64,000 nucleotides of DNA, taken from positions 1 to 64,000 of the forward strand of contig JBHOQL010000067.1 in assembly GCA_042408195.1 (NCBI GenBank), given 5' to 3'. The translations under genes and the position numbers were made by a program. This DNA is from SpSt-600 sp042408195. GTDB taxonomy: Bacteria > Chloroflexota > Anaerolineae > SpSt-600. A model generated the notes under the pieces. It was not told the DNA's origin, made no database searches, and saw only the letters and a program-made list of their open reading frames with translations. Every line of letters starts with the position of its first letter. Positions within the stretch are counted from its first letter, which is position 1. Shown piece after piece: positions 8,622 through 18,031 of the stretch.

Positions 8622-9926
8622 ATGCGAGCTGTAGACATCATCGCTAAAAAGCGGGATGGCCTTTCCCTTACCAAAGAAGAGATTGAATTTTTTGTCCAAG
8701 GAAGCGTGCAGGGCACAATTCCCGATTATCAAATCGCCGCCTGGCTCATGGCTATATACCTCAGAGGCATGTCTGTCCGGGAAACCGTTGATCTGACCCT
8801 TGCCATGGCTTTTTCCGGAGAAGTCCTCAACCTTAAAGATGTTGCTCCTCTAACTGTAGACAAGCACTCAACGGGTGGCGTGGGCGATAAGACCACCCTT
8901 GTGGTAGCTCCCCTCGTTGCTTCTCTGGATTTGCCCATAGCTAAAATGTCTGGAAGGGGTCTGGGTTTCTCCGGAGGCACTATAGATAAACTAGAGTCAA
9001 TTCCTGGCTACAGGGTGTATTTGAGCGTGGAAGAATTCAAAAGGATGGTAAAAGAGCACGGCATAGTGGTAGCAGGGCAGACGGCTGAGCTCGCCCCAGC
9101 CGATGGCGTGTTCTATGCGCTGCGCGATGTGACGGCTACTGTCTCCAGCATCCCCCTAATTGCCAGTTCGGTGATGAGCAAGAAAATAGCCGCAGGGACG
9201 GATGTTCTGGTCCTGGATGTAAAGGTGGGCAAAGGGGCTTTCATGAAGAACCTTGACGATGCCAAGGCCCTGGCCCAGCTTATGGTGGATATAGGCAAGA
9301 GCGTGGGCAAGAAAGTGGCTGCCGTCATAGCTGATATGAACCAGCCTCTTGGCAGAGCTGTGGGCAATGCTTTGGAGGTCAAAGAGGCGATTGAAACTCT
9401 CCAGGGCAAAGGTCCTAAAGATTTCTTGGAGCATTGCCTTGTAATAGCCACTGAGTTGATAAGACTTTCCGGCAAAGCCAGAGATTCCCGCCAGGCGAGG
9501 AGCATGGCCGAGAAAGCCCTGAGCGAAGGTAAGGCCTGGGAGAAATTCCTGGAGTGGATTGAAGCCCAGGGGGGAAGCCGACAGGCAATAGAAAACCCGG
9601 ATTACCTACCCAAGGCCAAGTACAGGGAACCACTTCCTTCCCCTCGCTCCGGTTATGTTTCGGAACTTGACGCTATGGAAGTGGGAATGGCGACGGTCCT
9701 TCTGGGTGGCGGTAGGGAGAAGAAGGGGGACCCCATAGATTACTCGGTGGGGATTGAGCTAGAGAAAAAGATAGGGGATTATGTGGAGAAAGGGGAACCT
9801 CTTTTGTACATCCACGCCAATGACTTATCCCGTCTTGAGGAAGCGCGCCAGCGTTTGCTCAGGGCTTTCGCCTTTAGCGAGAGCGAGCCGCAGGCTCCAC
9901 CCCTTATGTATGAGGTGATCCGATGA
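8622..9926 (+). CDS. pdp: pyrimidine-nucleoside (thymidine) phosphorylase
   Basis: This salvage enzyme splits thymidine, deoxyuridine or uridine with phosphate into base and (deoxy)ribose-1-phosphate. The 434 residues are standard for the family. Seen are the phosphate-binding KHSTGGVGDK (81-90) and the family signature SGRGLGFSGGTIDKLE (110-125). The C-terminal alpha/beta domain is complete (YSVGIELEKKIGDYVEKGEPL). GGAGAGG precedes the ATG. The last codons overlap yfcE (ATGA), so both are co-translated. The sequence does not separate thymidine-specific DeoA from broad-specificity Pdp; the length and motif fit Pdp slightly better. Confidence 0.92.
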   Translation: MRAVDIIAKKRDGLSLTKEEIEFFVQGSVQGTIPDYQIAAWLMAIYLRGMSVRETVDLTLAMAFSGEVLNLKDVAPLTVDKHSTGGVGDKTTLVVAPLVASLDLPIAKMSGRGLGFSGGTIDKLESIPGYRVYLSVEEFKRMVKEHGIVVAGQTAELAPADGVFYALRDVTATVSSIPLIASSVMSKKIAAGTDVLVLDVKVGKGAFMKNLDDAKALAQLMVDIGKSVGKKVAAVIADMNQPLGRAVGNALEVKEAIETLQGKGPKDFLEHCLVIATELIRLSGKARDSRQARSMAEKALSEGKAWEKFLEWIEAQGGSRQAIENPDYLPKAKYREPLPSPRSGYVSELDAMEVGMATVLLGGGREKKGDPIDYSVGIELEKKIGDYVEKGEPLLYIHANDLSRLEEARQRLLRAFAFSESEPQAPPLMYEVIR

Positions 9927-10462
9927 AGTTGGTAGTGCTTTCAGACATACATGACCACCTCCACAACTTGAAAGCCTTTGAGCCTGTCCTCTCAGAGGCT
10001 GAGGCAGTTATCTTCTGCGGGGATTTCTGTGCTCCCTTTACTCTGGCGACTCTGGCCGAACTTTTCAAAGGTCCGATCTATGCGGTGTTTGGCAACAATG
10101 ATGGGGACCAATGGCTTCTATCAAGAGTGGCTTCCCGGTTTGAGCATGTACGCCTTGAGGGGCCTTTTGCCCGGCTGGAACTGGGAGGAAGGCGCATTTT
10201 TGTCGTGCATTATCCAGAGATAGCTGAAGACGTGGCTGCTTCAGGGCGATATGAAGCGGTGTTTTATGGCCACAATCATCAGGCGGTTGCCAAAAAGGTG
10301 AACCAGACTCTCCTGCTCAATCCGGGCGAGGTGATGGGGCGTTTCGGGGTTTCTTCCATTGCTATTTACGATGCGGCAACCAATGAGGCAGTGTTTTACT
10401 CCCTTAAGGAAGGTAAACCTGTCTCCTGGCAGCCCGAGCCGTCTGGTGTTGTTAAATACTGA
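9923..10462 (+). CDS. YfcE/MJ0936-family metallophosphoesterase
   Basis: A 179-residue calcineurin-like phosphoesterase of the YfcE family. The metal-binding motifs occur in order: DIHDHLHNL (8-16), CGDF (31-34), GNNDG (about 56), a His near VVHYPE and GHNHQ (about 115). It is a full-length cytoplasmic protein. Such enzymes hydrolyse phosphodiesters in vitro, and the physiological substrate is usually unknown. The ATG overlaps the pdp stop codon, and a strong terminator follows 25 bp after the gene, so it is the last gene of a two-gene unit. Coupling to a nucleoside phosphorylase suggests, but does not prove, a nucleotide-turnover role. Confidence 0.88.
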   Translation: MKLVVLSDIHDHLHNLKAFEPVLSEAEAVIFCGDFCAPFTLATLAELFKGPIYAVFGNNDGDQWLLSRVASRFEHVRLEGPFARLELGGRRIFVVHYPEIAEDVAASGRYEAVFYGHNHQAVAKKVNQTLLLNPGEVMGRFGVSSIAIYDAATNEAVFYSLKEGKPVSWQPEPSGVVKY

Positions 10463-10487
10463 GCACTTGAGTAGCGGACGAAATCGG

Positions 10488-10517
10488 ACAGGCTTCCTGC
10501 ATGGGAAGCCTGTTTTT
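10488..10517 (+). terminator. Rho-independent terminator after pdp-yfcE
   Basis: A perfect 10-bp stem (ACAGGCTTCC at 10488-10497 with GGAAGCCTGT at 10504-10513), a six-base loop and a run of Ts to 10517. Confidence 0.93.
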
Positions 10518-10539
10518 ACTTAAGTTTGAAAATCGCTGC

Positions 10540-10870
10540 CTTCCTGGTTTTTCTCGGGGGCGTATTCCCTCGAGCTCCCCGGCAGGAATTTCATGCCTTT
10601 TGGATTTCCATTCGTCCATCCGTGTTGACTTTAGTTTGGCCTGGTTCAACGCCCAACTCGCAGGATGGGCTGAGGATCTGTCCTTTGCCTCTTTCGATTT
10701 CTTGAGGGGACACCTTCCAAATCCCCCCAACAGAGGATGATCCCACTGCACCTATAGGTCTTGCCTCTTCGTGACTGCAGGCTTGCACGGCCCAAAGTTC
10801 CATATATGGGTGGGGGTGTCTATCGCCTTTTTTGTTTCCTCGGGTGGAGATCTTCGAGAAGGCTAAGAAG
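10540..10870. repeat. degenerate copies of the left-end C-rich repeat
   Basis: Two diverged copies can be aligned by eye to the 206-640 repeat: one around 10633-10730 (GGTTCAACGCCCAACTCGC, then CCTTTGCCTCTTT, then GAGGGGACACCTTCC) and one around 10765-10855 (GGGTGGGGGTG, then TTTTTTGTTTCCTCGGGTGGAG). No ribosome binding site or plausible protein is present. The kinase gene ends downstream on the other strand. Confidence 0.5.
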
Positions 10871-10946
10871 ATGCTGAATCCTCTTTACCCCTGCTGCCTT
10901 CAGGTTTTCTTGTGGAAAGCTATTCCGCCGTTTTCTCAATGCGCTC

Positions 10947-11966
10947 TCAGGGCTGTGTTCCAGAGCTAAGTGATCTGCGCACCGGATTGTACAGTTCCCT
11001 TGGCAAAGTAGCGCGCAAGTGCTCGTAAACAGCTGTGTCAACCTCAATACCCAAACGTTCCAGGGCCAGTAATACGGCTCCCACAACAGGCTCGAACTCT
11101 GGGAGCACTATGACTGCACGTGGGGCTATCCGGTGTACCACCTGGGTTACCGTATCTATGAGAAGAGGACCCTTGCCCTTGAAAACGCTGCCACCCAGAA
11201 CCACTTCCACATCGGTGTTTTCCAGTCCCAGCCGCCTGATTATGGCGCCGGCAGTAATTCCAACCTCGGTACCTACCCGCACTAGCAGATCTTGAGCCAC
11301 CTGATCGCCGGTATAGGCTGCCTCAAAGACCAGGGGAACCAAGTCCAGCAATCGACGCTGATCGATCTGGCCCTGGTAAAGGGCAGAAATAAGCCCTTCT
11401 ACCGAAGTAAGCCCAAGAACCGATAGCACCATTTCGGTCAAGATCGTAGGCTGACCGCGGCCATCCCAGGCGCGGCAGACGAGCCGTATCACTTCTTGGG
11501 CGATGTCGGTGCCTCCACCCCAGTCGCCCGAAAGTGCTCCTAGGCCTGGAAGCTGGATTTCCCTTCCGTCAGGGCCGATGCCACCGGCATTGAAGCCAGT
11601 TCCACAAATTACAGCCACTCCCCACCGGCGAGTGAGCCCAGCTCTCAAAGCGACAACAGTGTCATTCTTTACATAAACTTGCCGAGCAAGATTAAGACTT
11701 TCAACAGCTGGAGTCAGGAGAGCAAAATCCACGGGAAGATCGGCCCCGGCCAGCCCGAAGAAACCACAATCCACAGGTGGGACGATTTTCGCTTGTCTCA
11801 GGGCTTCTTCGCAGGCACACCGTATTTCTGTCAGGGCTGCCTCCAACCCCACTACTTGGTGGTTGCCTGGTCCACCGCGCCCAAAGCCAAGGATACGGCC
11901 TTCCCCATCGGCTACAAGGGCAAAAGTTTTGGTGGCACCAGCATCTACACCCAGCACAAATTTCAT
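10947..11966 (-). CDS. BadF/BadG/BcrA-type sugar kinase (N-acetylglucosamine kinase-like)
   Basis: A 339-residue ASKHA-fold kinase. It opens with the phosphate-1 motif VLGVDAGATKTFALVAD, has GGPGNHQVVG, an ADLPVDF/VKNDTVVAL region, and an adenosine motif near VVLGGSVFKGKG. This is the architecture of bacterial and eukaryotic N-acetylglucosamine kinases and glucosamine kinases, not of benzoyl-CoA reductase activators, which carry iron-sulfur cysteines missing here. It is the last gene of the glycan operon, five bases after GH4. Possible substrates are a monosaccharide released by the glycosidases or the disaccharide that GH4 needs in 6-phosphorylated form. The choice cannot be made from sequence. 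Confidence 0.82.
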   Translation of the reverse strand: MKFVLGVDAGATKTFALVADGEGRILGFGRGGPGNHQVVGLEAALTEIRCACEEALRQAKIVPPVDCGFFGLAGADLPVDFALLTPAVESLNLARQVYVKNDTVVALRAGLTRRWGVAVICGTGFNAGGIGPDGREIQLPGLGALSGDWGGGTDIAQEVIRLVCRAWDGRGQPTILTEMVLSVLGLTSVEGLISALYQGQIDQRRLLDLVPLVFEAAYTGDQVAQDLLVRVGTEVGITAGAIIRRLGLENTDVEVVLGGSVFKGKGPLLIDTVTQVVHRIAPRAVIVLPEFEPVVGAVLLALERLGIEVDTAVYEHLRATLPRELYNPVRRSLSSGTQP

Positions 11967-11971
11967 AGGTT

Positions 11972-13237
11972 TTACCTAAACTGGGGAAGATAAGCCCGAT
12001 TAACTTCCTTGATGGTGGCCCAGAGACCTTTGGCCACCGAAAAGGAGGGAACAAGAGGATGTGCAAGTAAAGCCTGGATGGCTGAACGCTCGTCTCCCTC
12101 CACAGCAGCGCGCACGGTCAATTCTTCGTAAGCCTTGACAGCCTGCACAAGTCCTCGGATAGATGGGTGCATGGGGGCTACTGGAAGAGCTTTAGCTCCA
12201 TTCCGTCCTACAACGGAGGGCAGCTCTACAACACAATCCGGAGGGAGGTCAGGCAAGGCACCGTCGTTACGGGTGTTGAGGATGTGGATCTCACCTGCAT
12301 CGCGGTGAATGGCACTTATTAGAGCCACGGCAGCAGTGGAATAATAGGCTCCGCCACGCTTCTCCAGCAATTCTGGTTTGCGGTCTAGGGTTGGCTCGGC
12401 GTAAAGCCTGAGCAATGCGGTTTCAATTTCTTGTACTACTTCTCCCCTGGTTTTGCCTGCCTGGCGTTGTTCGGCTACCACCTGGTCGTGGTAGTAATAG
12501 TAACGCAGGTAATCGCATGGGATCATGCCCAGCGTTTCCAAGAGTTCGGGAGAGAAAGGCAGTTCGCCTGCCTTGGCTTTGGCAATGGCTATTTCCATCA
12601 CTCGGCTGAACACATCCACACCATCCAACGTGACTCCACGAACCCAGCTCAAATGATTCAGACCGACATAATCCAACCGGATGCGCTCTGGAGACACTCC
12701 CAGCAACTGGGCTATCCTATGCTGGAAACTGAAGGGGATGTTGCACAAGCCGATGGTAGGCACTTCAGTGTAGCGGAGCAAGGCTTCAGTGACAATGCCA
12801 GAGGGATTGGTGAAGTTTATAAGCCAGGCGCCTGGGGCCACTTCGGCCACATCGCGGGCGATGTCCAGCATAACGGGGATAGTGCGCAATGCGTTGGCGA
12901 ATCCGCCAGGGCCTGTGGTTTCCTGCCCTGCGACGCCAAACTGCAGGGGGATCTTTTCATCCTGAATTCGGCAAGTCATCCCGCCGACCCGGATCTGCAC
13001 GATGACGTAATCGGCTCCTTCCAGTGCTTTTCGCCGTTGCGTTGTAAGCTCCAATTTTGCCTCAGCTCCGGCTGCACGCAGCATCCTCTCTGCCAGCCCA
13101 CCCACTATCCGCAATCTTTCCTCATCAATATCCATGAGGGTGATGGTGTTTAACCCAAGCTCGTGTTGCCGGTTAATCAGGCCTTCTATAAGTTCGGGAG
13201 TGTAGGTGCTTCCCCCGCCGATAACGCAAACCTTCAA
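11972..13237 (-). CDS. GH4 family NAD/Mn-dependent 6-phospho-beta-glucosidase-like enzyme
   Basis: GH4 enzymes cleave glycosidic bonds by an NAD-dependent oxidation-elimination mechanism with a divalent metal. The 421 residues start with the Rossmann motif VIGGGSTYTPEL, then LMDIDEERL, FTNPSGIVTEAL, the metal-ligand Cys in GLCNIPF (about 171-177) and the metal-ligand His in YVGLNHLSW. The closest subgroup by motif is 6-phospho-beta-glucosidase (LicH/CelF type). It sits between the GH130 and kinase genes. No PTS genes are present in the operon, so any 6-phosphate must come from the intracellular kinase. Confidence 0.88.
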   Translation of the reverse strand: MKVCVIGGGSTYTPELIEGLINRQHELGLNTITLMDIDEERLRIVGGLAERMLRAAGAEAKLELTTQRRKALEGADYVIVQIRVGGMTCRIQDEKIPLQFGVAGQETTGPGGFANALRTIPVMLDIARDVAEVAPGAWLINFTNPSGIVTEALLRYTEVPTIGLCNIPFSFQHRIAQLLGVSPERIRLDYVGLNHLSWVRGVTLDGVDVFSRVMEIAIAKAKAGELPFSPELLETLGMIPCDYLRYYYYHDQVVAEQRQAGKTRGEVVQEIETALLRLYAEPTLDRKPELLEKRGGAYYSTAAVALISAIHRDAGEIHILNTRNDGALPDLPPDCVVELPSVVGRNGAKALPVAPMHPSIRGLVQAVKAYEELTVRAAVEGDERSAIQALLAHPLVPSFSVAKGLWATIKEVNRAYLPQFR

Positions 13238-13249
13238 CCTGGCCTCCCC

Positions 13250-14239
13250 TCAGAGCGAATGTTCCTTAATAAACTCAATCACTTCATCAAGCAAAGCAAA
13301 AGCTAGGCATGTCACCGTATCCGCAGCGCCATAATATATGGCGATGCGGCCAGTAGCAGCATCAACTAAAGCAGAACAAGGGAAAACCACGTTAGGGACG
13401 TCCCCCACTTGCTCGTAGAGCTCACGAGGGTGCAAGAGGTAATAGTCGGTGCGGTAGCGCACTTTCCAGGGTTGTTCCAAGTCCAGCAGAGCTGCCCCCA
13501 TGGAATAAACGAACCCGTTACAGGAAGTCAACACCCCATGGTAGAAGAGCAACCATCCTTCAGTGGTCTCAATGGGAACTGGACCAGCACCGATTTTTGT
13601 GCTCTGCCACCCGCGAGCGGGCTCCATCACCAGGCGATGCCGTCCCCAGTGGACCATATCAGGGCTCTCGGAATAGTAAATGTCCCCAAAGGGGGTGTGG
13701 CCCCGATCGCTGGGGCGACTGAGCATGGCAAAGCGGCCGTTTATTTTCCTCGGGAAGAGAACGCCGTTGCGGTTATATGGCAAAAAGGCGTTCTCCATCT
13801 GGTAGAAAGTCTCAAAATCGTAAGTGTAAGCCACACCGATGGTCGGCCACCCGCCGAAGCCATTGCACCAGGTTATGTAATACCGGTCTTCAATCCAACA
13901 GACCCGCGGGTCGTAACCATATTCCCATGGGATGGGCTCAAAGCCTGGGGCAGGCTTGAAGCGGATAGGTTCGTTCTCTATTTCCCAGTGGATTCCGTCC
14001 TTGCTGCGTCCCGCGTGGAGCTGCATCATACGCCGCTTATCGTCGCAGCGAAAGACTCCGCGGAACTCGCCTTTGTATGCAACTACAGCCGGATTGAAAA
14101 TGCTGTTAGACGATGGAATAAGATCCCGAGGAATAATGGGATTGCCGGAATAACGCCAGACGACATCACTGCTCCCCGGGGGACGTTCTTCCCACGGGAT
14201 ATTGGGTAGGTCTGGGCCGATAGCTTGCGCTCCTGGCAT
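13250..14239 (-). CDS. GH130-family beta-mannoside phosphorylase/hydrolase-like protein
   Basis: The five-bladed propeller pattern of GH130 is clear: RYSGNPIIPRDL near the N-terminus, FNPAVVAYKGEFRGVFR, RSKDGIHWE, and the putative proton-donor Asp in YGYDPRVCWIEDRYYITWCNGFGG (about residue 110). The 329-residue length fits the mannooligosaccharide phosphorylase and beta-1,2-mannosidase subgroups. Characterised members act on beta-mannosyl-glucose or beta-mannosides, phosphorolytically or hydrolytically. The ATG at 14239 has AGGAGG upstream. It is six bases downstream of the second ATPase gene and within the LacI-controlled operon, arguing for a beta-gluco/manno-oligosaccharide as substrate. 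Confidence 0.85.
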   Translation of the reverse strand: MPGAQAIGPDLPNIPWEERPPGSSDVVWRYSGNPIIPRDLIPSSNSIFNPAVVAYKGEFRGVFRCDDKRRMMQLHAGRSKDGIHWEIENEPIRFKPAPGFEPIPWEYGYDPRVCWIEDRYYITWCNGFGGWPTIGVAYTYDFETFYQMENAFLPYNRNGVLFPRKINGRFAMLSRPSDRGHTPFGDIYYSESPDMVHWGRHRLVMEPARGWQSTKIGAGPVPIETTEGWLLFYHGVLTSCNGFVYSMGAALLDLEQPWKVRYRTDYYLLHPRELYEQVGDVPNVVFPCSALVDAATGRIAIYYGAADTVTCLAFALLDEVIEFIKEHSL

Positions 14240-14245
14240 TGCGCG

Positions 14246-15190
14246 TTACCTCCTTACTACCAGCTTGCACGCTACGAAATGGTCTGGTTCCACTTGAATC
14301 AGTTCGGGGTTATCCTCAGTACAACATTTTTCTGATCTGGGACACCGGGAATAATACACACAACCGACTTCGCTCTCATCTTGTGCTGTACTCAATCTCT
14401 CGCTTTCCTTTCCCCACTTCCTGTCCAAGCGTGGAACGGAAGTCATGAGCATACAGGTGTAGGGATGAAGGGGATTGGAGTAAACTCTCTCTATTGAGCC
14501 CATCTCCACTACCCGCCCGCGGTAGAGGATAACTGCCCGGTCGCTTATGTAGTAGCCCAGGGAAAGGTCGTGAGTGATGAAGAGGATTGAAAGCCCTCGC
14601 TCTTTGAGGTCGGCCAGCAAGTTAAGGACGTCAATGCGTGTGGAAGCATCCAGCATGCTGATTATCTCATCAGCCACCAAGAACTGAATGTCCAGGAGTA
14701 GGGCGCGAGCGATGAGGAAACGCTGGAGCTGTCCTCCGCTGAGCTGGTGCGGGTATTTATTCAGCACATCGGGTGGGTTCAACCCAACAGACCTTAGGGC
14801 CTCGTTTACCCTCTCGGTCCATTCTTTCTTCTCGACTTCCGGATAGAATTCGTCTCGCAATATCCAAAAAATCCGGTCTGCCTTGAAGATCGGATTGAAA
14901 GAGGCATAAGGGTCCTGGAAGACCCCTTGGACCTTCCTATAGTATTCTTTGAGGGCTTTACCCTTCAGAGTGGAAATGTCCACGCCTTCAAAGCGGATAG
15001 TCCCGGAAGTGATGGGTATAAGGCGAAGGATCATTTTTCCAATGGTGCTTTTGCCGCTACCACTTTCACCGATGAGAGCGACTATTTCTTTCCGGCCAAT
15101 CTCAAAGCTGACATCCCGAACAGCTGTCAGTTTCTTGAGCCCGAAAACTCCCAAGCGGTAGACCTTGGAGACACGTTCCAGGGTGAGCAT
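14246..15190 (-). CDS. oligosaccharide/oligopeptide ABC importer ATPase 2 (OppF/DppF-like)
   Basis: A 314-residue ABC ATPase with Walker A GESGSGKST (about 41-49), Q-loop GVFQDPYASFNP, signature LSGGQLQR, a Walker B region reading LVADEIISMLD, and the C-terminal oligopeptide-type extension with Cys residues (CVYYSRCPRSEKCC) that often binds an Fe-S cluster. Walker B has Ile where DEPTSALD has Pro, a variant also in its partner ATPase. It works with the 15190-18001 genes and the binding protein at 18075. The stop/start arrangement with the partner overlaps by one base. Confidence 0.9.
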   Translation of the reverse strand: MLTLERVSKVYRLGVFGLKKLTAVRDVSFEIGRKEIVALIGESGSGKSTIGKMILRLIPITSGTIRFEGVDISTLKGKALKEYYRKVQGVFQDPYASFNPIFKADRIFWILRDEFYPEVEKKEWTERVNEALRSVGLNPPDVLNKYPHQLSGGQLQRFLIARALLLDIQFLVADEIISMLDASTRIDVLNLLADLKERGLSILFITHDLSLGYYISDRAVILYRGRVVEMGSIERVYSNPLHPYTCMLMTSVPRLDRKWGKESERLSTAQDESEVGCVYYSRCPRSEKCCTEDNPELIQVEPDHFVACKLVVRR

Positions 15191-16140
15191 CAGTATTCCC
15201 TCCAGCAGGCAACGAAATGACTTGGAGATACTTCCAAGAAAGGAGGTTCCTCAATGCAGCGGTCGAAAGCAACGGGACACCGCTCCCGAAAGCGGCATCC
15301 TTCTGGGGGATTCAAAAGCTGAGGTGGTGCCCCGGGAATCCCCCTGAGGCGCTCCTCACTTTCCCGCACACCGACTTTGGGAAGGGAAGCGATGAGCATT
15401 TTGGTGTAAGGGTGACGGGCAGCCTGAAATATCTCTTCCGTTGGGGCTTTCTCCACCAACTGTCCAGCATACATCACCATTATTGTATCCGCAATCTGGT
15501 AGAGAATGGAAATGTCGTGGGTGATGAAGATAATGCTTTTGACAAACCCCTGCGTGCGGAACTGAACTAACATCTCGCACACTGCCCTTTGGGTGGAAAC
15601 GTCCAGTGCTGAGGTGATTTCGTCGGCAATGAGGAGGGAAGGATTGAGCAGGGTGGAAATGACCATCACTACCCGCTGCTTCATTCCCCCCGATAACTCA
15701 ATGGGATACATCCCTAACACTTTGTGGGATAACTGGACCAGATCCAGCCGGTGTTTCAGCTCTGGCAACAGGGATTCGTAATCCACGCCGCGGGTGGCCA
15801 GAAGCTCAGCGATCATCTTTCCGATCTTACGGGTGGGATTGAGGGCGTTCATTGCATACTGAGGGATGAGGGATATATGCCTGTAACGGAATTCCCGCAT
15901 CCTTTCAAAATCCCAAATGGGGACTTCTTGCCCATTCAGGAAAACACGCCCTTCCATGTAAGTCATGGGGGGCCGGAGGTAGATCAAACTGTGACCGAGG
16001 GTGGTCTTCCCACAGCCTGATTCACCGGCCAGCCCCATGATTTCGCCATCGGCGACGGAAAAGGTAGCCCTTTCCAGAGCGCGTACATACCCGCGGAGGG
16101 TCCGATAGTAGACACGAAGGTTCTCAACTCGCAGTGCCAT
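15190..16140 (-). CDS. oligosaccharide/oligopeptide ABC importer ATPase 1 (OppD/DppD-like)
   Basis: A 316-residue ABC ATPase: Walker A GESGCGKTT (about 39-47), IPQYAMNALNPTRKIG Q-loop region, signature LSGGMKQR, Walker B LLIADEITSALD, switch His in FITHDI, and a C-terminal oligopeptide-type extension with three Cys (CRFRERCPVAFDRC). It is a cytoplasmic partner of the OppF-like subunit. Four bases separate it from the permease gene upstream. Confidence 0.9.
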   Translation of the reverse strand: MALRVENLRVYYRTLRGYVRALERATFSVADGEIMGLAGESGCGKTTLGHSLIYLRPPMTYMEGRVFLNGQEVPIWDFERMREFRYRHISLIPQYAMNALNPTRKIGKMIAELLATRGVDYESLLPELKHRLDLVQLSHKVLGMYPIELSGGMKQRVVMVISTLLNPSLLIADEITSALDVSTQRAVCEMLVQFRTQGFVKSIIFITHDISILYQIADTIMVMYAGQLVEKAPTEEIFQAARHPYTKMLIASLPKVGVRESEERLRGIPGAPPQLLNPPEGCRFRERCPVAFDRCIEEPPFLEVSPSHFVACWREY

Positions 16141-16144
16141 GAGT

Positions 16145-17011
16145 TCACATCTCCCGCAATTTTGGATTGAAGACCTCGTCCAGCCCCACGTTCATAACAT
16201 AGAGGGCACCGACGATCGCCGTGATGGCAGCGCCAGGGGGTATAAGCCACCACCACATCCCCAGTTGCAAGGCCGCCCAGAGGACAGCATTGTTCATCAT
16301 CAGCCCTAAGGACATACCGCGGGTTGGGCCGAGACCGACAAAATCGAGGGTTGCTGCATTGAGGATAGCACCTCCAAACTGAAGAATGAAAACCAGCAGA
16401 AGGTAGGACATCATGTTGGGAGCGATTTCAGTCAACACAATATGAAGGGGGCGCCGACCGGTCATGCGGGCCAGGTCTACGAACTCCCGGACCCGTAGGG
16501 AGAAGGTCTGAGCGCGAATAGCCCGCGCCGCCCAGGGCCAGGCTGTCAACCCAATGAACACACTTTCAGTCAGGATGCTACGGACCGTCAAGTAAGCGGC
16601 AATGATGATGAGGACAGCAAGAGTTGGGATGGTGAGGATAATGTTCGTTATCATGTTGAGGACTTCGTCCACCCAGCCGCCCCGATAGCCCGCTACCAGC
16701 CCAATGAGCATTCCTATTGCAGTGCCAATGCTTCCCCCTATTAGGCCTACGATAAAGCTGCTGCGCAACCCGTGGACGAACTGGCTGAAAACATCCTGCC
16801 CGAAGGTGGTTGTCCCAAACCAGAATTCCCGCGACGGAGGTGCCGCAGGAGGTCCTACGTAAGCAAGGGGTTGGTGAGGTGTCAGGTATGGACCGACAAT
16901 AGCGAAGACGATGAAGAAAGCTATAATGGTCAATCCGATCCGCATCTTGCGGTTTCGCAGGGCGAAGAAGATAAATTCACTGCGAACAGTTCTGGTCACT
17001 GCTTGCTCCAT
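16145..17011 (-). CDS. ABC importer permease 2 (DppC-like)
   Basis: A 288-residue inner-membrane permease with about six transmembrane segments. Family marks are the N-terminal cytoplasmic tail and first segment, the GTTTFGQDVFSQFVHGLR motif typical of DppC (about 67-84), and the EAA-type coupling loop REFVDLARMTGRRPLHIVLTEIAPN. It forms the channel with the DppB-like protein, whose gene ends three bases upstream. Confidence 0.9.
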   Translation of the reverse strand: MEQAVTRTVRSEFIFFALRNRKMRIGLTIIAFFIVFAIVGPYLTPHQPLAYVGPPAAPPSREFWFGTTTFGQDVFSQFVHGLRSSFIVGLIGGSIGTAIGMLIGLVAGYRGGWVDEVLNMITNIILTIPTLAVLIIIAAYLTVRSILTESVFIGLTAWPWAARAIRAQTFSLRVREFVDLARMTGRRPLHIVLTEIAPNMMSYLLLVFILQFGGAILNAATLDFVGLGPTRGMSLGLMMNNAVLWAALQLGMWWWLIPPGAAITAIVGALYVMNVGLDEVFNPKLREM

Positions 17012-17014
17012 CGC

Positions 17015-18001
17015 TCACTCTCCCGTCATGCCAAGTCTCGTTCGGGGATCCACAATCATGTAGACAAGGTCAATGATGAAGTTAGCCAGCAATACCCCAA
17101 TAACTATAAACAGGAAGCAGCCCTGGATTAGAAAATAGTCTTGGTTCTGGACCGCCTGAAGGATAAGGTAACCGATGCCAGGGTAAGCGAAGACTATCTC
17201 CGTGGCCAGGGCTCCGGCGACGATGGTGCCCAATTGAAGGGCTAAACCGGTTATCTGGGGGAGCATAGCGTTGCGGAAAGCATACCTGCGGATGAGGGAT
17301 TGTGGTGCGCCAAGGGTTTCAAGGTAGCGGGAGTAGTCCGATTCAAGCTCGTAGATTATCATGTTCCGCATTCCTATCGCCCAGCCGCCGAACATCACCA
17401 GGAACAGGGAAGCAAAGGGGAGGATCCAGTGCCACAGGAGGTCCTTGATAAACAGCCAGGAGAGGTGTGGACGTATTCCGAAACTGTAGGCTCCGGCTAT
17501 GGGGAATACGCCAGCCACATGGCCAAGAGCCCACGCTAGCACAATGGCCAGCCACATGTACGGGGTGGCCGTTAAAATGTAACCCATGGGGAGTAAGGAG
17601 TTGTCCAGCCAACGGGTGCGGGCTGCTATGGCTCCTACCCAGTTCCCAGCAAGCCAACTAAGGATGATGGCCGGCAGGAGAAGGAAAAGATCATATGGCA
17701 CTGCTCGCTTTATAATCTGGAGCACAGGCTGTGGATACATCCATGTGCTTATCCCTAAATCTCCATGGAAGAGGGCTCGCCAGAAGTTCGCATACTGCTG
17801 CCAGAGGGGAAGGTCGAGCCCAAAAGCTCGGATGTAATACCCGCGCAAAACTTCAGCGGCATCGGCGCGCAAGGCAAAACGCGCTAGCATTATATCCACT
17901 GGGTTCCCCGGCATAAAACGGGGGATGAGCCAGTCAATGGTTACCGCAACGAAGAAGGTCAGCAGGTAAATGACAAGCTTGCGTCTAAGATATCTCCCCA
18001 C
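17015..18001 (-). CDS. ABC importer permease 1 (DppB-like)
   Basis: A 328-residue permease with a DppB-type first segment (LRRKLVIYLLTFFVAVTIDWLIPRFMPGNP), a long periplasmic segment containing LPLWQQYANFW, and the coupling loop YSRYLETLGAPQSLIRRYAFRNAMLPQ. About six membrane spans. It is separated from the binding-protein gene by a 13-bp hairpin (18032-18065), likely reducing or stabilising relative message levels. Confidence 0.9.
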   Translation of the reverse strand: MGRYLRRKLVIYLLTFFVAVTIDWLIPRFMPGNPVDIMLARFALRADAAEVLRGYYIRAFGLDLPLWQQYANFWRALFHGDLGISTWMYPQPVLQIIKRAVPYDLFLLLPAIILSWLAGNWVGAIAARTRWLDNSLLPMGYILTATPYMWLAIVLAWALGHVAGVFPIAGAYSFGIRPHLSWLFIKDLLWHWILPFASLFLVMFGGWAIGMRNMIIYELESDYSRYLETLGAPQSLIRRYAFRNAMLPQITGLALQLGTIVAGALATEIVFAYPGIGYLILQAVQNQDYFLIQGCFLFIVIGVLLANFIIDLVYMIVDPRTRLGMTGE

Positions 18002-18031
18002 ACTCGCCTCCTACAAAACCTTCCAGAGAAA